From Verrucomicrobiota bacterium (GTDB lineage: Bacteria > Verrucomicrobiota > Verrucomicrobiia > Chthoniobacterales > UBA10450), in NCBI GenBank assembly GCA_003219695.1, contig QHQA01000014.1, forward strand, positions 26,081-90,080: a stretch of DNA of 64,000 bases, given 5' to 3'. Each line of letters starts with the position of its first letter. Within the stretch, counting starts at the first letter, position 1. The notes below the pieces were generated by a model. It was given only the letters and a program-made list of their open reading frames with translations. It was not told the origin of the DNA and made no database searches. The translations under genes were made by a program, and so were the position numbers. Of the stretch, positions 43,222 to 52,510 are shown piece by piece.

Positions 43222-43785
43222 ATGCCATTAACTGAACTCATCTTGACCGAAAACGTTCCGGGACTCGGCGCCGAAGCGGACGTGGTCAAAGTGCGGCGTG
43301 GCTATGCGCGCAATTACCTTCTGCCGCGCGGCAAGGCTTACGAAGTCACCCCGGCGGCTTTACGCCAGCTTGATGCTCTGAAGCAAAGGCGGGCGGAACG
43401 CGAGGCTCGCGAATTGAGCGAGGCCGAAGAACTGGCCCGTCGCATCGGCAAAGCACGATTCATCTTCACGCTGGAAACCGGTGAGACCGGCAAAGCGTTC
43501 GGATCAGTCACCGCGCAGGACATCGTGGATCGGCTCAAGAACGAGCTCGGCACGGAGATCGACCGGCACAAAATCGTTCTCGAGCGCCCTATTAAAGATA
43601 CCGGTCAGCACGAGGTGCCGATCAAATTGCATCACGAAGTGACTGCGCAGCTCGTTTTCCAGGTGAAATCCGCAGCAGAGCCGAAGGCTGGGGCCGTAAG
43701 CGCTGCGACTGAGGAACCGGAGACCAAAAGGAAGCGTCCATTTTTTCGCAGGAAAAAAGAGGAGAAGAAAGAAGAAGAGAAATAA
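43222..43785 (+). CDS. rplI: 50S ribosomal protein L9 with charged C-terminal extension
   Basis: LTENVPGLGAEADVVKVRRGYARNYLLPRGKAYEVT. Confidence 0.95.
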   Translation: MPLTELILTENVPGLGAEADVVKVRRGYARNYLLPRGKAYEVTPAALRQLDALKQRRAEREARELSEAEELARRIGKARFIFTLETGETGKAFGSVTAQDIVDRLKNELGTEIDRHKIVLERPIKDTGQHEVPIKLHHEVTAQLVFQVKSAAEPKAGAVSAATEEPETKRKRPFFRRKKEEKKEEEK

Positions 43786-45180
43786 ATGGCGACTCAATCG
43801 TCCGCGTGGACAGGAGAGAAGCCTCGTAAAGCGGGAAATGGCGCTGGCCGAGGTTCGGCGGCGCGAAGCGGCGAAAAAGTTGTCCCCATTTCGCCCACAG
43901 GTTCTGCGCAGGATGTTCACCGCACGCCGCCGCACAGCGCGGACGCGGAGCAAGGTGTGTTGGGCTCAATGCTCATCTCCCCGCGCGAGACCATCGCGGA
44001 ATGCGTCGAGAAAATTAATGAGGAATACTTCTACGTCCCCGCGCACCGCACGATTTACAGCGTCCTTGTCGATCTTTGGAACGCGGGTCAGGCAATCGAT
44101 CTGATCACATTTACACAGGTGCTGCGCGACCGGAATTTGCTCGACAGCGTAGGCGGCGCGGCGTTGGTCACGAACCTCTTTACGTTCGTCCCGACTGCAG
44201 CGAACGTGCAATATTATCTCGAGATAGTTCGCGACAAATACATTCTGCGGGAAATCATTTCCGCCGCCACCGAGAGCGTCCGCCGCGCTTACGAAGAGCA
44301 GGATGACGTGAACAATCTCCTCGACGAAGTGGAACAGAAAATCTTCGCGGTGATCACTGGAATCTCCACGGGCTTTGTCGAATTCGACCGGATGACCAGC
44401 GGTTTGCACGCTTCGGAAATGATCGTAATTGCCGCGCGACCCAGCATGGGTAAGACCGCGCTGGCCATGAACATTGCAGAACACGTGGCGATTAATGAAA
44501 AACTTCCAGTGGGCGTGTTCAGCTTGGAAATGAGCAGCCAGCAGTTGGTGCAACGTCTGTTGTGCTCGCGGGCGCGCGTGAATTTGCAAAAAGTGCGCGA
44601 CGGATTTCTGGCTGAGCGCGACTTTCCTAGTCTGACCGCAGCGGCGTCGAAACTCGCGGAAGCGAAAATTTTCATCGACGACAGTCCGACTCTCACCATT
44701 CTCGAATTGCGGGCGAAGGCGCGCCGGCTCAAAGCGCAACAGGACGTGCGCGTGATGATCGTTGATTATCTGCAACTGCTTAGGTCCACTTCCCGCCGCG
44801 CGCAGGACAATCGCCAGCTGGAAATCTCGGAAATATCCGCGGGACTCAAAGCTCTGGCGAAGGAATTGAAGATTCCGATCATCGTCGTAGCGCAATTAAA
44901 TCGCCAACCGGAACAACGCTCCGGCGGCAAACCGCGGCTGAGCGATCTGCGCGAATCCGGTTCGATCGAACAGGATGCCGATCTCGTCGCGTTACTGGTG
45001 AGGCCCGAACTCTACGAGGAAGACGAGGAGGCCCGCGTCGAGAAAGCCGGCGAGGCTGAACTGATCATTGCGAAGCAGCGCAACGGCCCCGTCGGTGAAA
45101 TTCCGCTCACGTTTCGCAAAGAATTCACCCGGTTCGAAACTCGTGCGCGCAACGTGAGCGAGCCGGAAGAAGCGTTTTAG
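43786..45180 (+). CDS. dnaB: replicative DNA helicase
   Basis: PPHSADAEQGVLGSML, IVIAARPSMGKTALAMNIAEHVA, VMIVDYLQLLRS, SDLRESGSIEQDADLV. Confidence 0.97.
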   Translation: MATQSSAWTGEKPRKAGNGAGRGSAARSGEKVVPISPTGSAQDVHRTPPHSADAEQGVLGSMLISPRETIAECVEKINEEYFYVPAHRTIYSVLVDLWNAGQAIDLITFTQVLRDRNLLDSVGGAALVTNLFTFVPTAANVQYYLEIVRDKYILREIISAATESVRRAYEEQDDVNNLLDEVEQKIFAVITGISTGFVEFDRMTSGLHASEMIVIAARPSMGKTALAMNIAEHVAINEKLPVGVFSLEMSSQQLVQRLLCSRARVNLQKVRDGFLAERDFPSLTAAASKLAEAKIFIDDSPTLTILELRAKARRLKAQQDVRVMIVDYLQLLRSTSRRAQDNRQLEISEISAGLKALAKELKIPIIVVAQLNRQPEQRSGGKPRLSDLRESGSIEQDADLVALLVRPELYEEDEEARVEKAGEAELIIAKQRNGPVGEIPLTFRKEFTRFETRARNVSEPEEAF

Positions 45181-45184
45181 TCTG

Positions 45185-45333
45185 GGTAGCGCACGTGTCT
45201 CGCGTGCTGGTTTCGGCGTTGCGCCGAAACAGGCTTTCCCTTCAATTCATTGCCTTCAGGCGGGGTGGAAGTCACAACAGGAGTCCGCGATGGCGAGGAG
45301 GCCCTCGCCAGCACGCGAGACGCATGCGCTACC
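45185..45333. repeat. ~149-bp BIME-like element (GGTAGCGCACGTGTCTCGCGTGCTGG ... CCAGCACGCGAGACGCATGCGCTACC)
   Basis: 26-bp outer inverted arms with 2 mismatches, inner hairpins GTTTCGGCGTTGCGCCGAAAC and GGCGAGGAGGCCCTCGCC; half copy at 61165-61210. Confidence 0.9.
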
Positions 45334-47254
45334 CGAGACTTTTCGCCGCACCGATCACGTGCTGCGCGTCAATGCCGCGTTCTTTCATCACTTCGGAGCC
45401 GGGCGCGCTTAGTCCAAATTCATGCAGTCCAACCACTTTGCCGTCGAGACCGACATATTGATACCAAATTTCAGACACGCCGGCTTCGATGGTGACGCGT
45501 TTGCGGCATTCGTTAGGCAGAACTTCTTCGCGGTATTCTTGCGGCTGGCGGTTGAACCTTTCGAAACACGGCATCGAGACAACGCGCACGCCGTCGCCGA
45601 GCTCTTTCGCGGCAGCGAGCGCGTGCTGCAACTCGCTTCCACATGAGAGGATGATCAGCTCGAGCTTGCCAGTTTCCTTCTTCGCGATGTAACCGCCGCG
45701 CAACACTCCTTCGCGACGCAGTTCTACATCGATCTCGTTTAAGATCGGAACAGCCTGGCGCGTAAGCGCCAGAAAAGTCGGCCCTTCGATTCGCTGCATC
45801 GCCGCCACAAATGCGCCTGCGGTTTCTTCAGGATCAGCCGGGCGAATCACGTCAATGTTCGGCATCAAACGAACCGAGCTGACCGTCTCCACAGGCTGAT
45901 GGGTCGGGCCGTCTTCGCCGACGCCGATCGAGTCGTGGGTGAAAATGTAAACGTTCGGAAGTTTCGCCAGTGCCGCTAACCGGATCGACGCGCGGCAATA
46001 ATCGGTGAACACCGTGAACGTCGCGCCCGACGCACGGAACAGCCCGTGATACGAAATGCCGTTGACAATCGCGCACATGCCGTGCTCGCGAATACCGAAC
46101 CGAATGTTGCGCCCGCCGGGATTATCTCGGTTAAAATCGCCACCGTCCTTGATGTAATTCATGGTCGAGCCATATAGATCGGCGCTGCCGCTCATCAGCA
46201 GGGGCATGGCCCGCGCGATCGGCTGCAGCACTTCGCCACCCGCCTTGCGCGTCGCCAGTTTCGCGTCTGTCGGAAACTCCGGAATTTTCGATACCAGATC
46301 GGCAGGAACTTTTCGCGCGAGGCCATCGTCGAGCAGCTTCGCTTCACCAGGATTTTTCTCGCGCCATGCCTCGTAGGTTTCTTCCCACCGATCATAATCG
46401 GCGAGCAGCTTCTTTTTGTGCTGGGCGAAATAATCGTACACGTCCGCGCCAGCTTCCCCATGCGCCTTGTATGTGCCTGCGACTTCTGGGACGCCTTTGC
46501 CGATGAGCGTGTGGGCGATGATGAACTGCGGTCTTCCGTTGTCGCGCCTCTTCGCAACCTCGAACGCGTCGAGGAACTGCTGCATGTCGTGTCCGTCGAT
46601 TTCCTGCACATCAAACCCGTAAGCTTCAAAGCGCTTGCCGGTGTCTTCGCTCTGGGTCTCCTTCGCCGCGGCATCGAGCGTGACGGCGTTTGAATCGTAG
46701 ATGAAAATTAAATTATCGAGACCCCAGTGAGCAGCGAGGGCACACGCTTCCGAAGCGACGCCCTCCTGCATATCGCCGTCGCTGCACAGGCAGATCACGT
46801 GCTGATCGAAAATTTTGTGCTCATCGGTGTTGAAACGCGCCGCGGCCATTTTCGTCGCCACGGAAATTCCAACCGCGTTGCCAACGCCCTGGCCAAGCGG
46901 TCCAGTGGTGCATTCCACGCCGGGCGTATCACCAAACTCGGGGTGACCTGGCGTCTTGGAATGCAATTGCCGGAACCGTTTGATTTCCGACATGGGCAAG
47001 TCGTAGCCGCTCATGTGCAGCCAGGCGTAAAGGAACATGCTGCCATGCCCGCCGGAGAGTACGAAAATATCGCGATTAATCCAGCGCGGCTCGGCCGGAT
47101 TGTATTTCAGTGCGTAGCCGTAGAGCACCGCGCCCATCTCTGCGCATCCGAGCGGGAGCCCAAGATGCCCCGACTGCGAGGCCTGCACGGCGTCCATGCA
47201 CAAACCGCGCGCCTGCGTCGCCGCTTTCGAAAGAATTTCAATGTTCAAACTCAT
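45329..47254 (-). CDS. tkt: transketolase
   Basis: 641 aa; [78 protein letters not shown]. Confidence 0.97.
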   Translation of the reverse strand: MSLNIEILSKAATQARGLCMDAVQASQSGHLGLPLGCAEMGAVLYGYALKYNPAEPRWINRDIFVLSGGHGSMFLYAWLHMSGYDLPMSEIKRFRQLHSKTPGHPEFGDTPGVECTTGPLGQGVGNAVGISVATKMAAARFNTDEHKIFDQHVICLCSDGDMQEGVASEACALAAHWGLDNLIFIYDSNAVTLDAAAKETQSEDTGKRFEAYGFDVQEIDGHDMQQFLDAFEVAKRRDNGRPQFIIAHTLIGKGVPEVAGTYKAHGEAGADVYDYFAQHKKKLLADYDRWEETYEAWREKNPGEAKLLDDGLARKVPADLVSKIPEFPTDAKLATRKAGGEVLQPIARAMPLLMSGSADLYGSTMNYIKDGGDFNRDNPGGRNIRFGIREHGMCAIVNGISYHGLFRASGATFTVFTDYCRASIRLAALAKLPNVYIFTHDSIGVGEDGPTHQPVETVSSVRLMPNIDVIRPADPEETAGAFVAAMQRIEGPTFLALTRQAVPILNEIDVELRREGVLRGGYIAKKETGKLELIILSCGSELQHALAAAKELGDGVRVVSMPCFERFNRQPQEYREEVLPNECRKRVTIEAGVSEIWYQYVGLDGKVVGLHEFGLSAPGSEVMKERGIDAQHVIGAAKSLG

Positions 47255-47309
47255 GCAAGGCTTATAATCGCGGCGAAGCCATTCGTCATTCGGATTTCAT
47301 TTCTGAAAA

Positions 47310-48452
47310 ATGAACCAGACCACACTCGTTCAAATTGCCGAGCGCCTTGAACCTTTGGCAGGCAAACTTCCCGAGAGAATTCGGCGGCCGCTCCTGCGGG
47401 AACTGACCCCGCTCAAAGAGTTGTTTCTCAAACAGCGCCGGCCACGATTCCTGTTCGTCGGTTCGAGCAAAACGCCGATGCAAGAAATCATCCACATGCT
47501 TTTTGCTTCTGAATCTGACGAGTCCCGCAGTCGCGGGATCACGCTAATACCCGTGCATCGCTGGACTGAGTGGACAATACCGGGCCGTGGAACCATCTCG
47601 ATCCTGGATGCGCGGGACGCCGGCGATTCCGTCCAAGCGCAGATCGAAGAAGAACTCCAGCGCGAGCCTGCCGATATGATCTTCTTTTTCGACGATGGCG
47701 AATCGGATTTGAACAAACCCGTCGCGCTGCGACTGGGCGACACGAAAATCATCGGCCTTTCACTCGGGTCCGAAAAGCGCGCCGCGCAGTTGGAGCAAGT
47801 GCTCAATGCGCAGCCAGTGGGCAATCGTTTAGTGAGCGTAGCTCGCCTTCGCGAAACAGGATTGGCCGACAAACGGCGGTTGATGTCGCTGCTTGCGGAA
47901 GAATTGCCGAACGAAGCCAAGATCGAGATGATTCGAATTTCACGCGATCGCCAGGCGCAGGCTCATGTCGCGCAAATGCTGATAAAATCGACGACCGCGA
48001 TTTGTGCGGCAATCGGCACACAACCGATTCCACTGGCCGACATGCCGATCCTGACTTCGCTTCAACTCCTGATGGTCTCCGGAATCATGTACATCAGCGG
48101 CCGGGAACGGAGCTTGCGCGCCGCGACCGAATTCATCACTGCGCTCGGAGCAAATGTCGGCGCGGGAATGCTTCTGCGCGAGGGTGCCCGCGCGATGCTG
48201 AAGTTTTTTCCCGGCTGGGGCAACGTGGTCTGCGGCATGGTGGCCGGCGCGGGCACTTACGCGATCGGTCGCGCGGCGACGGCGTACTTTCTCGAAGGAG
48301 CTTCTTTGAAGGACGCGCGACAGACGTATCTGAAGAGCCGGAAAAAGCGCTCGCGCCGTGCGTTGCCAACTACGACTGACAGCGTACGCCAAGCCAATGA
48401 TCCGATCCTCAATCGCTCGTATACGCCGCCATCGGCCGACGCGCGTGAATAA
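47310..48452 (+). CDS. DUF697-containing protein with degenerate GTPase-like N-terminal domain
   Basis: RPRFLFVGSSKTPMQEII replaces a P-loop; C-terminal DUF697-like QAHVAQMLIKSTTAICAAIGTQPIPLADMPILTSLQLLMVSGIMYISG. Confidence 0.7.
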   Translation: MNQTTLVQIAERLEPLAGKLPERIRRPLLRELTPLKELFLKQRRPRFLFVGSSKTPMQEIIHMLFASESDESRSRGITLIPVHRWTEWTIPGRGTISILDARDAGDSVQAQIEEELQREPADMIFFFDDGESDLNKPVALRLGDTKIIGLSLGSEKRAAQLEQVLNAQPVGNRLVSVARLRETGLADKRRLMSLLAEELPNEAKIEMIRISRDRQAQAHVAQMLIKSTTAICAAIGTQPIPLADMPILTSLQLLMVSGIMYISGRERSLRAATEFITALGANVGAGMLLREGARAMLKFFPGWGNVVCGMVAGAGTYAIGRAATAYFLEGASLKDARQTYLKSRKKRSRRALPTTTDSVRQANDPILNRSYTPPSADARE

Positions 48453-48553
48453 CTTGTGAACAAGTTTTCCGCTTTGGCGCATTTTGTTCACAAGAAATTG
48501 TGAACAGGCATGCGATTTACCAGCGCTGTTCGCCGCAGCACGCAAGGTCCCCT

Positions 48554-49960
48554 ATGAAGCTTTCCGAGATACGAGCCACACTTCAAGAAATAGGCGTCTC
48601 GCCGGTCAAAACTCTCGGACAAAATTTTCTACACGACCAAAATTTGGCCCGCTGGATTGTCAGTCAGGCGCAAATCACTCCGGAGGATTACGTGATTGAG
48701 ATTGGGCCCGGGTTAGGTGCGCTGACTCGGTTTATCCTTGAGAAAGGCGCGCGCGTTCTTGCAATTGAAAAAGACGCGCGGCTCGCAAATTTTTTGCGCG
48801 CGCGCTTCGGCGATGAACAGCTTGAAGTGCTCAACATTGACGCGCTGAAATTTGACCCGCGCGTTCTTTTTGCGCGCCGCCGGGTAAAGCTGCTTGGCAA
48901 TCTGCCTTACAATATTTCGAGCGTACTGCTATTGAAATTCCTTGATCAGCCAAATCCTATCTCTTTGTGGCTGTTAACATTACAAAAGGAGATGGCCATG
49001 CGCCTGTCGGCGCTACCGTCCACCCATGATTACGGAGCGTTGACGCTGCGCGTGCAGTTGTACCATCGCGCAAAATATCTGCGCACGATTTCTCCAAGCG
49101 TTTTCTTTCCGCAACCTGAGGTCGATTCCGCAGTGGTGCGGCTCGTGCCACGCGATCCGGTCGAGCTGCCAGAGCGCGATAATGAACTACTTTTGAAATT
49201 AGTCTGCGTCGGGTTTTCTCAGAGAAGAAAACAGCTACGAAAATTGCTTCGTGAATACGCCACCGACTGGGCCGAGGTCGCGCGTCGTGTGAACATCGAT
49301 CCCAAGGCGCGAGCCGAAGAACTATCGCTGCTGCAATGGATCGCCCTCGCGAATTTCATTGCGCCGCTCCCCCGCCCAGACACGCCACTAACGAATGAGG
49401 AGCGCTTCCCGGTCGTCGATAAAAACGATCGGATTCTGCGCTACGCAACCCGCGCTCACGTGCATGGGAATAACTTGCGCCATCGCGCCGTTCACATCTT
49501 CATTTTCAACCACGCCGGTGAAGTTTATCTGCAGCAACGTTCGCGTTGGAAAGATCGCCATCCGTTGAAATGGGACTCGAGCGCCTCGGGACACGTGACT
49601 GCCGGCGAAACCTACGATGAAACTGCCCGACGCGAATTGAAGGAGGAGTTAAGCCTTGATGTCCCTCTTGAAGGAATCTCGAAGCTTCCGGCCTCGGCGT
49701 GCACCGATCATGAGTTTATCGCACTTTATCGCGGCGTGGCCTCCGGAGATCTCGCGCCTAACAAGTCCGAAATCGAGCAAGGCGCATTTTTGCCTCCAGC
49801 GATCGTCGATGGCTGGACGTCCGCGCGACCGGAAGATTTCGCACCAGGATTTTTAGCGTGCTGGAAAGCGTTCCAGCGAAAAACGCGCCTCGACCGCCAG
49901 CAATCTATCGACCGCCGAGAAATTTTCTCCGGGGCAAACGGCGCACCATCGTCCGCTTGA
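48554..49960 (+). CDS. rsmA: 16S rRNA dimethyladenosine transferase (RsmA/KsgA) fused to a Nudix hydrolase domain
   Basis: QNFLHDQNLARWIV, VIEIGPGLGALTRFILE, LLGNLPYNISSVLL; then Nudix box GHVTAGETYDETARRELKEEL. Confidence 0.92.
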   Translation: MKLSEIRATLQEIGVSPVKTLGQNFLHDQNLARWIVSQAQITPEDYVIEIGPGLGALTRFILEKGARVLAIEKDARLANFLRARFGDEQLEVLNIDALKFDPRVLFARRRVKLLGNLPYNISSVLLLKFLDQPNPISLWLLTLQKEMAMRLSALPSTHDYGALTLRVQLYHRAKYLRTISPSVFFPQPEVDSAVVRLVPRDPVELPERDNELLLKLVCVGFSQRRKQLRKLLREYATDWAEVARRVNIDPKARAEELSLLQWIALANFIAPLPRPDTPLTNEERFPVVDKNDRILRYATRAHVHGNNLRHRAVHIFIFNHAGEVYLQQRSRWKDRHPLKWDSSASGHVTAGETYDETARRELKEELSLDVPLEGISKLPASACTDHEFIALYRGVASGDLAPNKSEIEQGAFLPPAIVDGWTSARPEDFAPGFLACWKAFQRKTRLDRQQSIDRREIFSGANGAPSSA

Positions 49961-50153
49961 ACTTTCGGGCGGCGCGCCTCGCAGCTTGCTTTCCACCATG
50001 GACATTGTCGCTGAACATTTTTGTCACCACGCGATCACCGCGAAGAAAGTGGACCTGAAAACCGTGCGTCTGCTTCTTCGCGCGCGCTTTTGTGTCAATG
50101 CGGCGAATGTTTTCTTCCGAGTCAGGATTGGGACGTTTTCGTCGTCGTGCCAT
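49905..50153 (-). CDS. short basic AP2/integrase-arm-like DNA-binding protein
   Basis: HGFQVHFLRGDRVVTKMFSDNVHGGKQAARRAARKFKRTM resembles AP2-like beta-strand arm (FxDxxxGGKxxALxAA). Confidence 0.55.
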   Translation of the reverse strand: MARRRKRPNPDSEENIRRIDTKARAKKQTHGFQVHFLRGDRVVTKMFSDNVHGGKQAARRAARKFKRTMVRRLPRRKFLGGR

Positions 50154-50191
50154 GGTAAACTAACAATAAGCTAGCCAAGCAAGCTCAGGAT

Positions 50192-50986
50192 TCAATGATC
50201 TGATGAAACAGCGGGGGAAATCGTCTCCGGCGATGGAAGGTTCCACGCACGCCATTTTTTGTCGTAATCGGCAGCGGGCAATAAGGCATAAGAAGGATGC
50301 CGTTGCGCTCGCAGCCAGGTGATCACTTTTAAAAGGTTTTCCTTCGCCATCGTGGTGCAACCAGTGGTTGGCCGGTTCACGCCCCGCCGGATATGGAAAA
50401 AAATGGCGCTTCCCGCTCCGGGCACGGGCGGATCGGAATTATGCCTGACTTCGATTATCCACTCGTAAGCAAAATCACCCGGGCGCATCTTCTCGTGGCT
50501 GTAATTGTCTGGTGGATTTTTCGGATCGATCACAATATGCCGATTGTAATTGGGCGACCGCGGATCGTCGCTCCAAACATCTGCCTCGGTAACCTGATGG
50601 TACGGATAATCGGCTCCCGCCGGCAGATGCGGGGCGTATCCGAAGACCTGCCCGATCTCGAAGACTCCCGCCGGCGCGCGACCGTCTCGCTCTTTTTTCC
50701 GAAGGCCGGGCTCATTTTGACCGGCCAAACCTGTGCCCCAGGCGAGCCCGTTCTTGCCGAACAATGCGGGGAAAGGACCGGCGACAAGTTTCCAGCCCCC
50801 GCCGTGTGAACGCTCAAACAATCGCAAGTCGCCGCGCATCGAATTCCAAGTAGGCGCGATTCCCAGGATAAGCTGTGTGCAATCGTCGGGAACACCGTCT
50901 GCAAATGCATTCACGACGAGGAGCGCGAACAAACAGATCACAAGCGTGCGCAAGGCTTGTGCTGAGCGGAGCCGAAGGATCGACAT
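50192..50986 (-). CDS. L,D-transpeptidase (YkuD) family exported protein
   Basis: IFFHIRRGVNRPTTGCTTM matches YkuD HxxxxxxxxxGC-type active site; start within ORF 50192..51094. Confidence 0.85.
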   Translation of the reverse strand: MSILRLRSAQALRTLVICLFALLVVNAFADGVPDDCTQLILGIAPTWNSMRGDLRLFERSHGGGWKLVAGPFPALFGKNGLAWGTGLAGQNEPGLRKKERDGRAPAGVFEIGQVFGYAPHLPAGADYPYHQVTEADVWSDDPRSPNYNRHIVIDPKNPPDNYSHEKMRPGDFAYEWIIEVRHNSDPPVPGAGSAIFFHIRRGVNRPTTGCTTMAKENLLKVITWLRAQRHPSYALLPAADYDKKWRAWNLPSPETISPAVSSDH

Positions 50987-51200
50987 CATTTCTAAAAAGG
51001 AAGTCACTTTAGTCGTTGCGCCAGTTGTTTTCATATCCGCAGTGATGGCGCGTAGCGGTTCCCAGGTAAAGGACGTGATAATCAACCGCAACACAGGTTG
51101 CCTGGCTTACACTGTTCTTGCCACCAGCGGAGCTGGAGCGCATGGCTGCTGGGGTAGGCTAACGCAGCGACGGAACCGTTTGCGGAACGCCGAGCCGGCG

Positions 51201-52505
51201 CTACCTGATTTGTGCGTCTTCTACAGCGGCTGTATCAGCCGGAAGATATTTCACTCCCAGCAACCATATTAGACCCGACGCGAAAATAATTCCGGACACA
51301 AATAGAAACGCCACGTGCATGTTTGTGTGGCCTCCGATGTAACCAAGCAGCCAGAACGCCTGCACATCGCCCAACGCGTGGACGACGAGAATGTTTACCG
51401 CAAACGCGGTCGCGCGCACGGCGGGCGACGACACGTTGGCCAGAGCCGTGTTCGAGGGACCTGTGTTCAGAAACAAGAAGAAAATCGCAAGGAACATTGT
51501 GATCCATGCCGCGGGAAATGGAATATAAAGGGTCACAATGAAAATCGGACACGCGATCAGCATCCCGATTCCCGAGACCCAGAAGTATGAACCGGCAAAA
51601 CGCGAGCGCAATTTGTCGGCGATCACGCCGCCCAGAAGTGTCGAGATCAAACCTGCGACGACAGTGATCAAGCCAAAGACAGTCATGCCCACATCGGGAC
51701 TTTGAGCGCGATAACGCAAATAAGCCGCCACCCAAAACCCGAGGCCGCCGGTTACAAAAGTCATCAATGTTTGAGCCACGCAATTGATGAGATAAGAGCG
51801 TGTGCGGAATAGGTTCAGGTAGTCACGCATGCTGCGGCGCGGCAATTCCTGGACCAGGCGATTTGCAGCGACGCGCGGATCCCGTTGCCAGAAACACAGC
51901 AGGCCCAACAGCAAACCCGGCGGGGCAACTAGATAAAATGCCCAGCGCCACCCCATATGAGCACCAATTAATCCGCCGATGACATAGCCGAGTGCGCTGC
52001 CGACTGGAATCGCCGTGTAAAAAATCGCCATAACGCGGCCTCGCGTTTCGATCGGGAAGAGATCGGATAAAATGGTCGGTGCGGCCGGGCCGTAGCCGCC
52101 TTCACCAATTCCGACGCAAATGCGAGTCGCAAACAGGATGACGAATGTTGCCGCCAAACCGGAGCCTCCACTGGCCAGGCTCCACAAAATCACAGCACTG
52201 CCGACGATCATCCAGCGGGAGATCCGATCGGCAAGCAAACCGAGAATCGGCGCGCTGATCATGTATGTTACGAAAAACGCATCGCCGAGCAGGCCGGTCT
52301 TCGTCATGGCGTTTACGTCGCCAGGCGCAAAAAAACTTGCGCGAATGTCAGGCTCGACGGCAGCCAGAATTTGCCGGTCGATGTAATTGAACAGATTGAT
52401 TGTCAGCAGCAGGAAGAGAGCGGCACGGGCGCCGCTCTGTGTTCGCTCGCTTGTTTGCATCGACAATTGCCGATTGCAGTTTGCCGCTCGCCGATTGTAA
52501 ATCAT
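51201..52505 (-). CDS. MFS transporter, spinster-like
   Basis: LFNYIDRQILAAVEPDI, 12-TM pattern, GIGEGGYGPAAPTILSDLFP. Confidence 0.88.
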   Translation of the reverse strand: MIYNRRAANCNRQLSMQTSERTQSGARAALFLLLTINLFNYIDRQILAAVEPDIRASFFAPGDVNAMTKTGLLGDAFFVTYMISAPILGLLADRISRWMIVGSAVILWSLASGGSGLAATFVILFATRICVGIGEGGYGPAAPTILSDLFPIETRGRVMAIFYTAIPVGSALGYVIGGLIGAHMGWRWAFYLVAPPGLLLGLLCFWQRDPRVAANRLVQELPRRSMRDYLNLFRTRSYLINCVAQTLMTFVTGGLGFWVAAYLRYRAQSPDVGMTVFGLITVVAGLISTLLGGVIADKLRSRFAGSYFWVSGIGMLIACPIFIVTLYIPFPAAWITMFLAIFFLFLNTGPSNTALANVSSPAVRATAFAVNILVVHALGDVQAFWLLGYIGGHTNMHVAFLFVSGIIFASGLIWLLGVKYLPADTAAVEDAQIR

Positions 52506-52510
52506 AAATC

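Noticed and set aside
43966-44895. 309-aa minus-strand ORF over dnaB
   Set aside because: Antisense shadow of DnaB.
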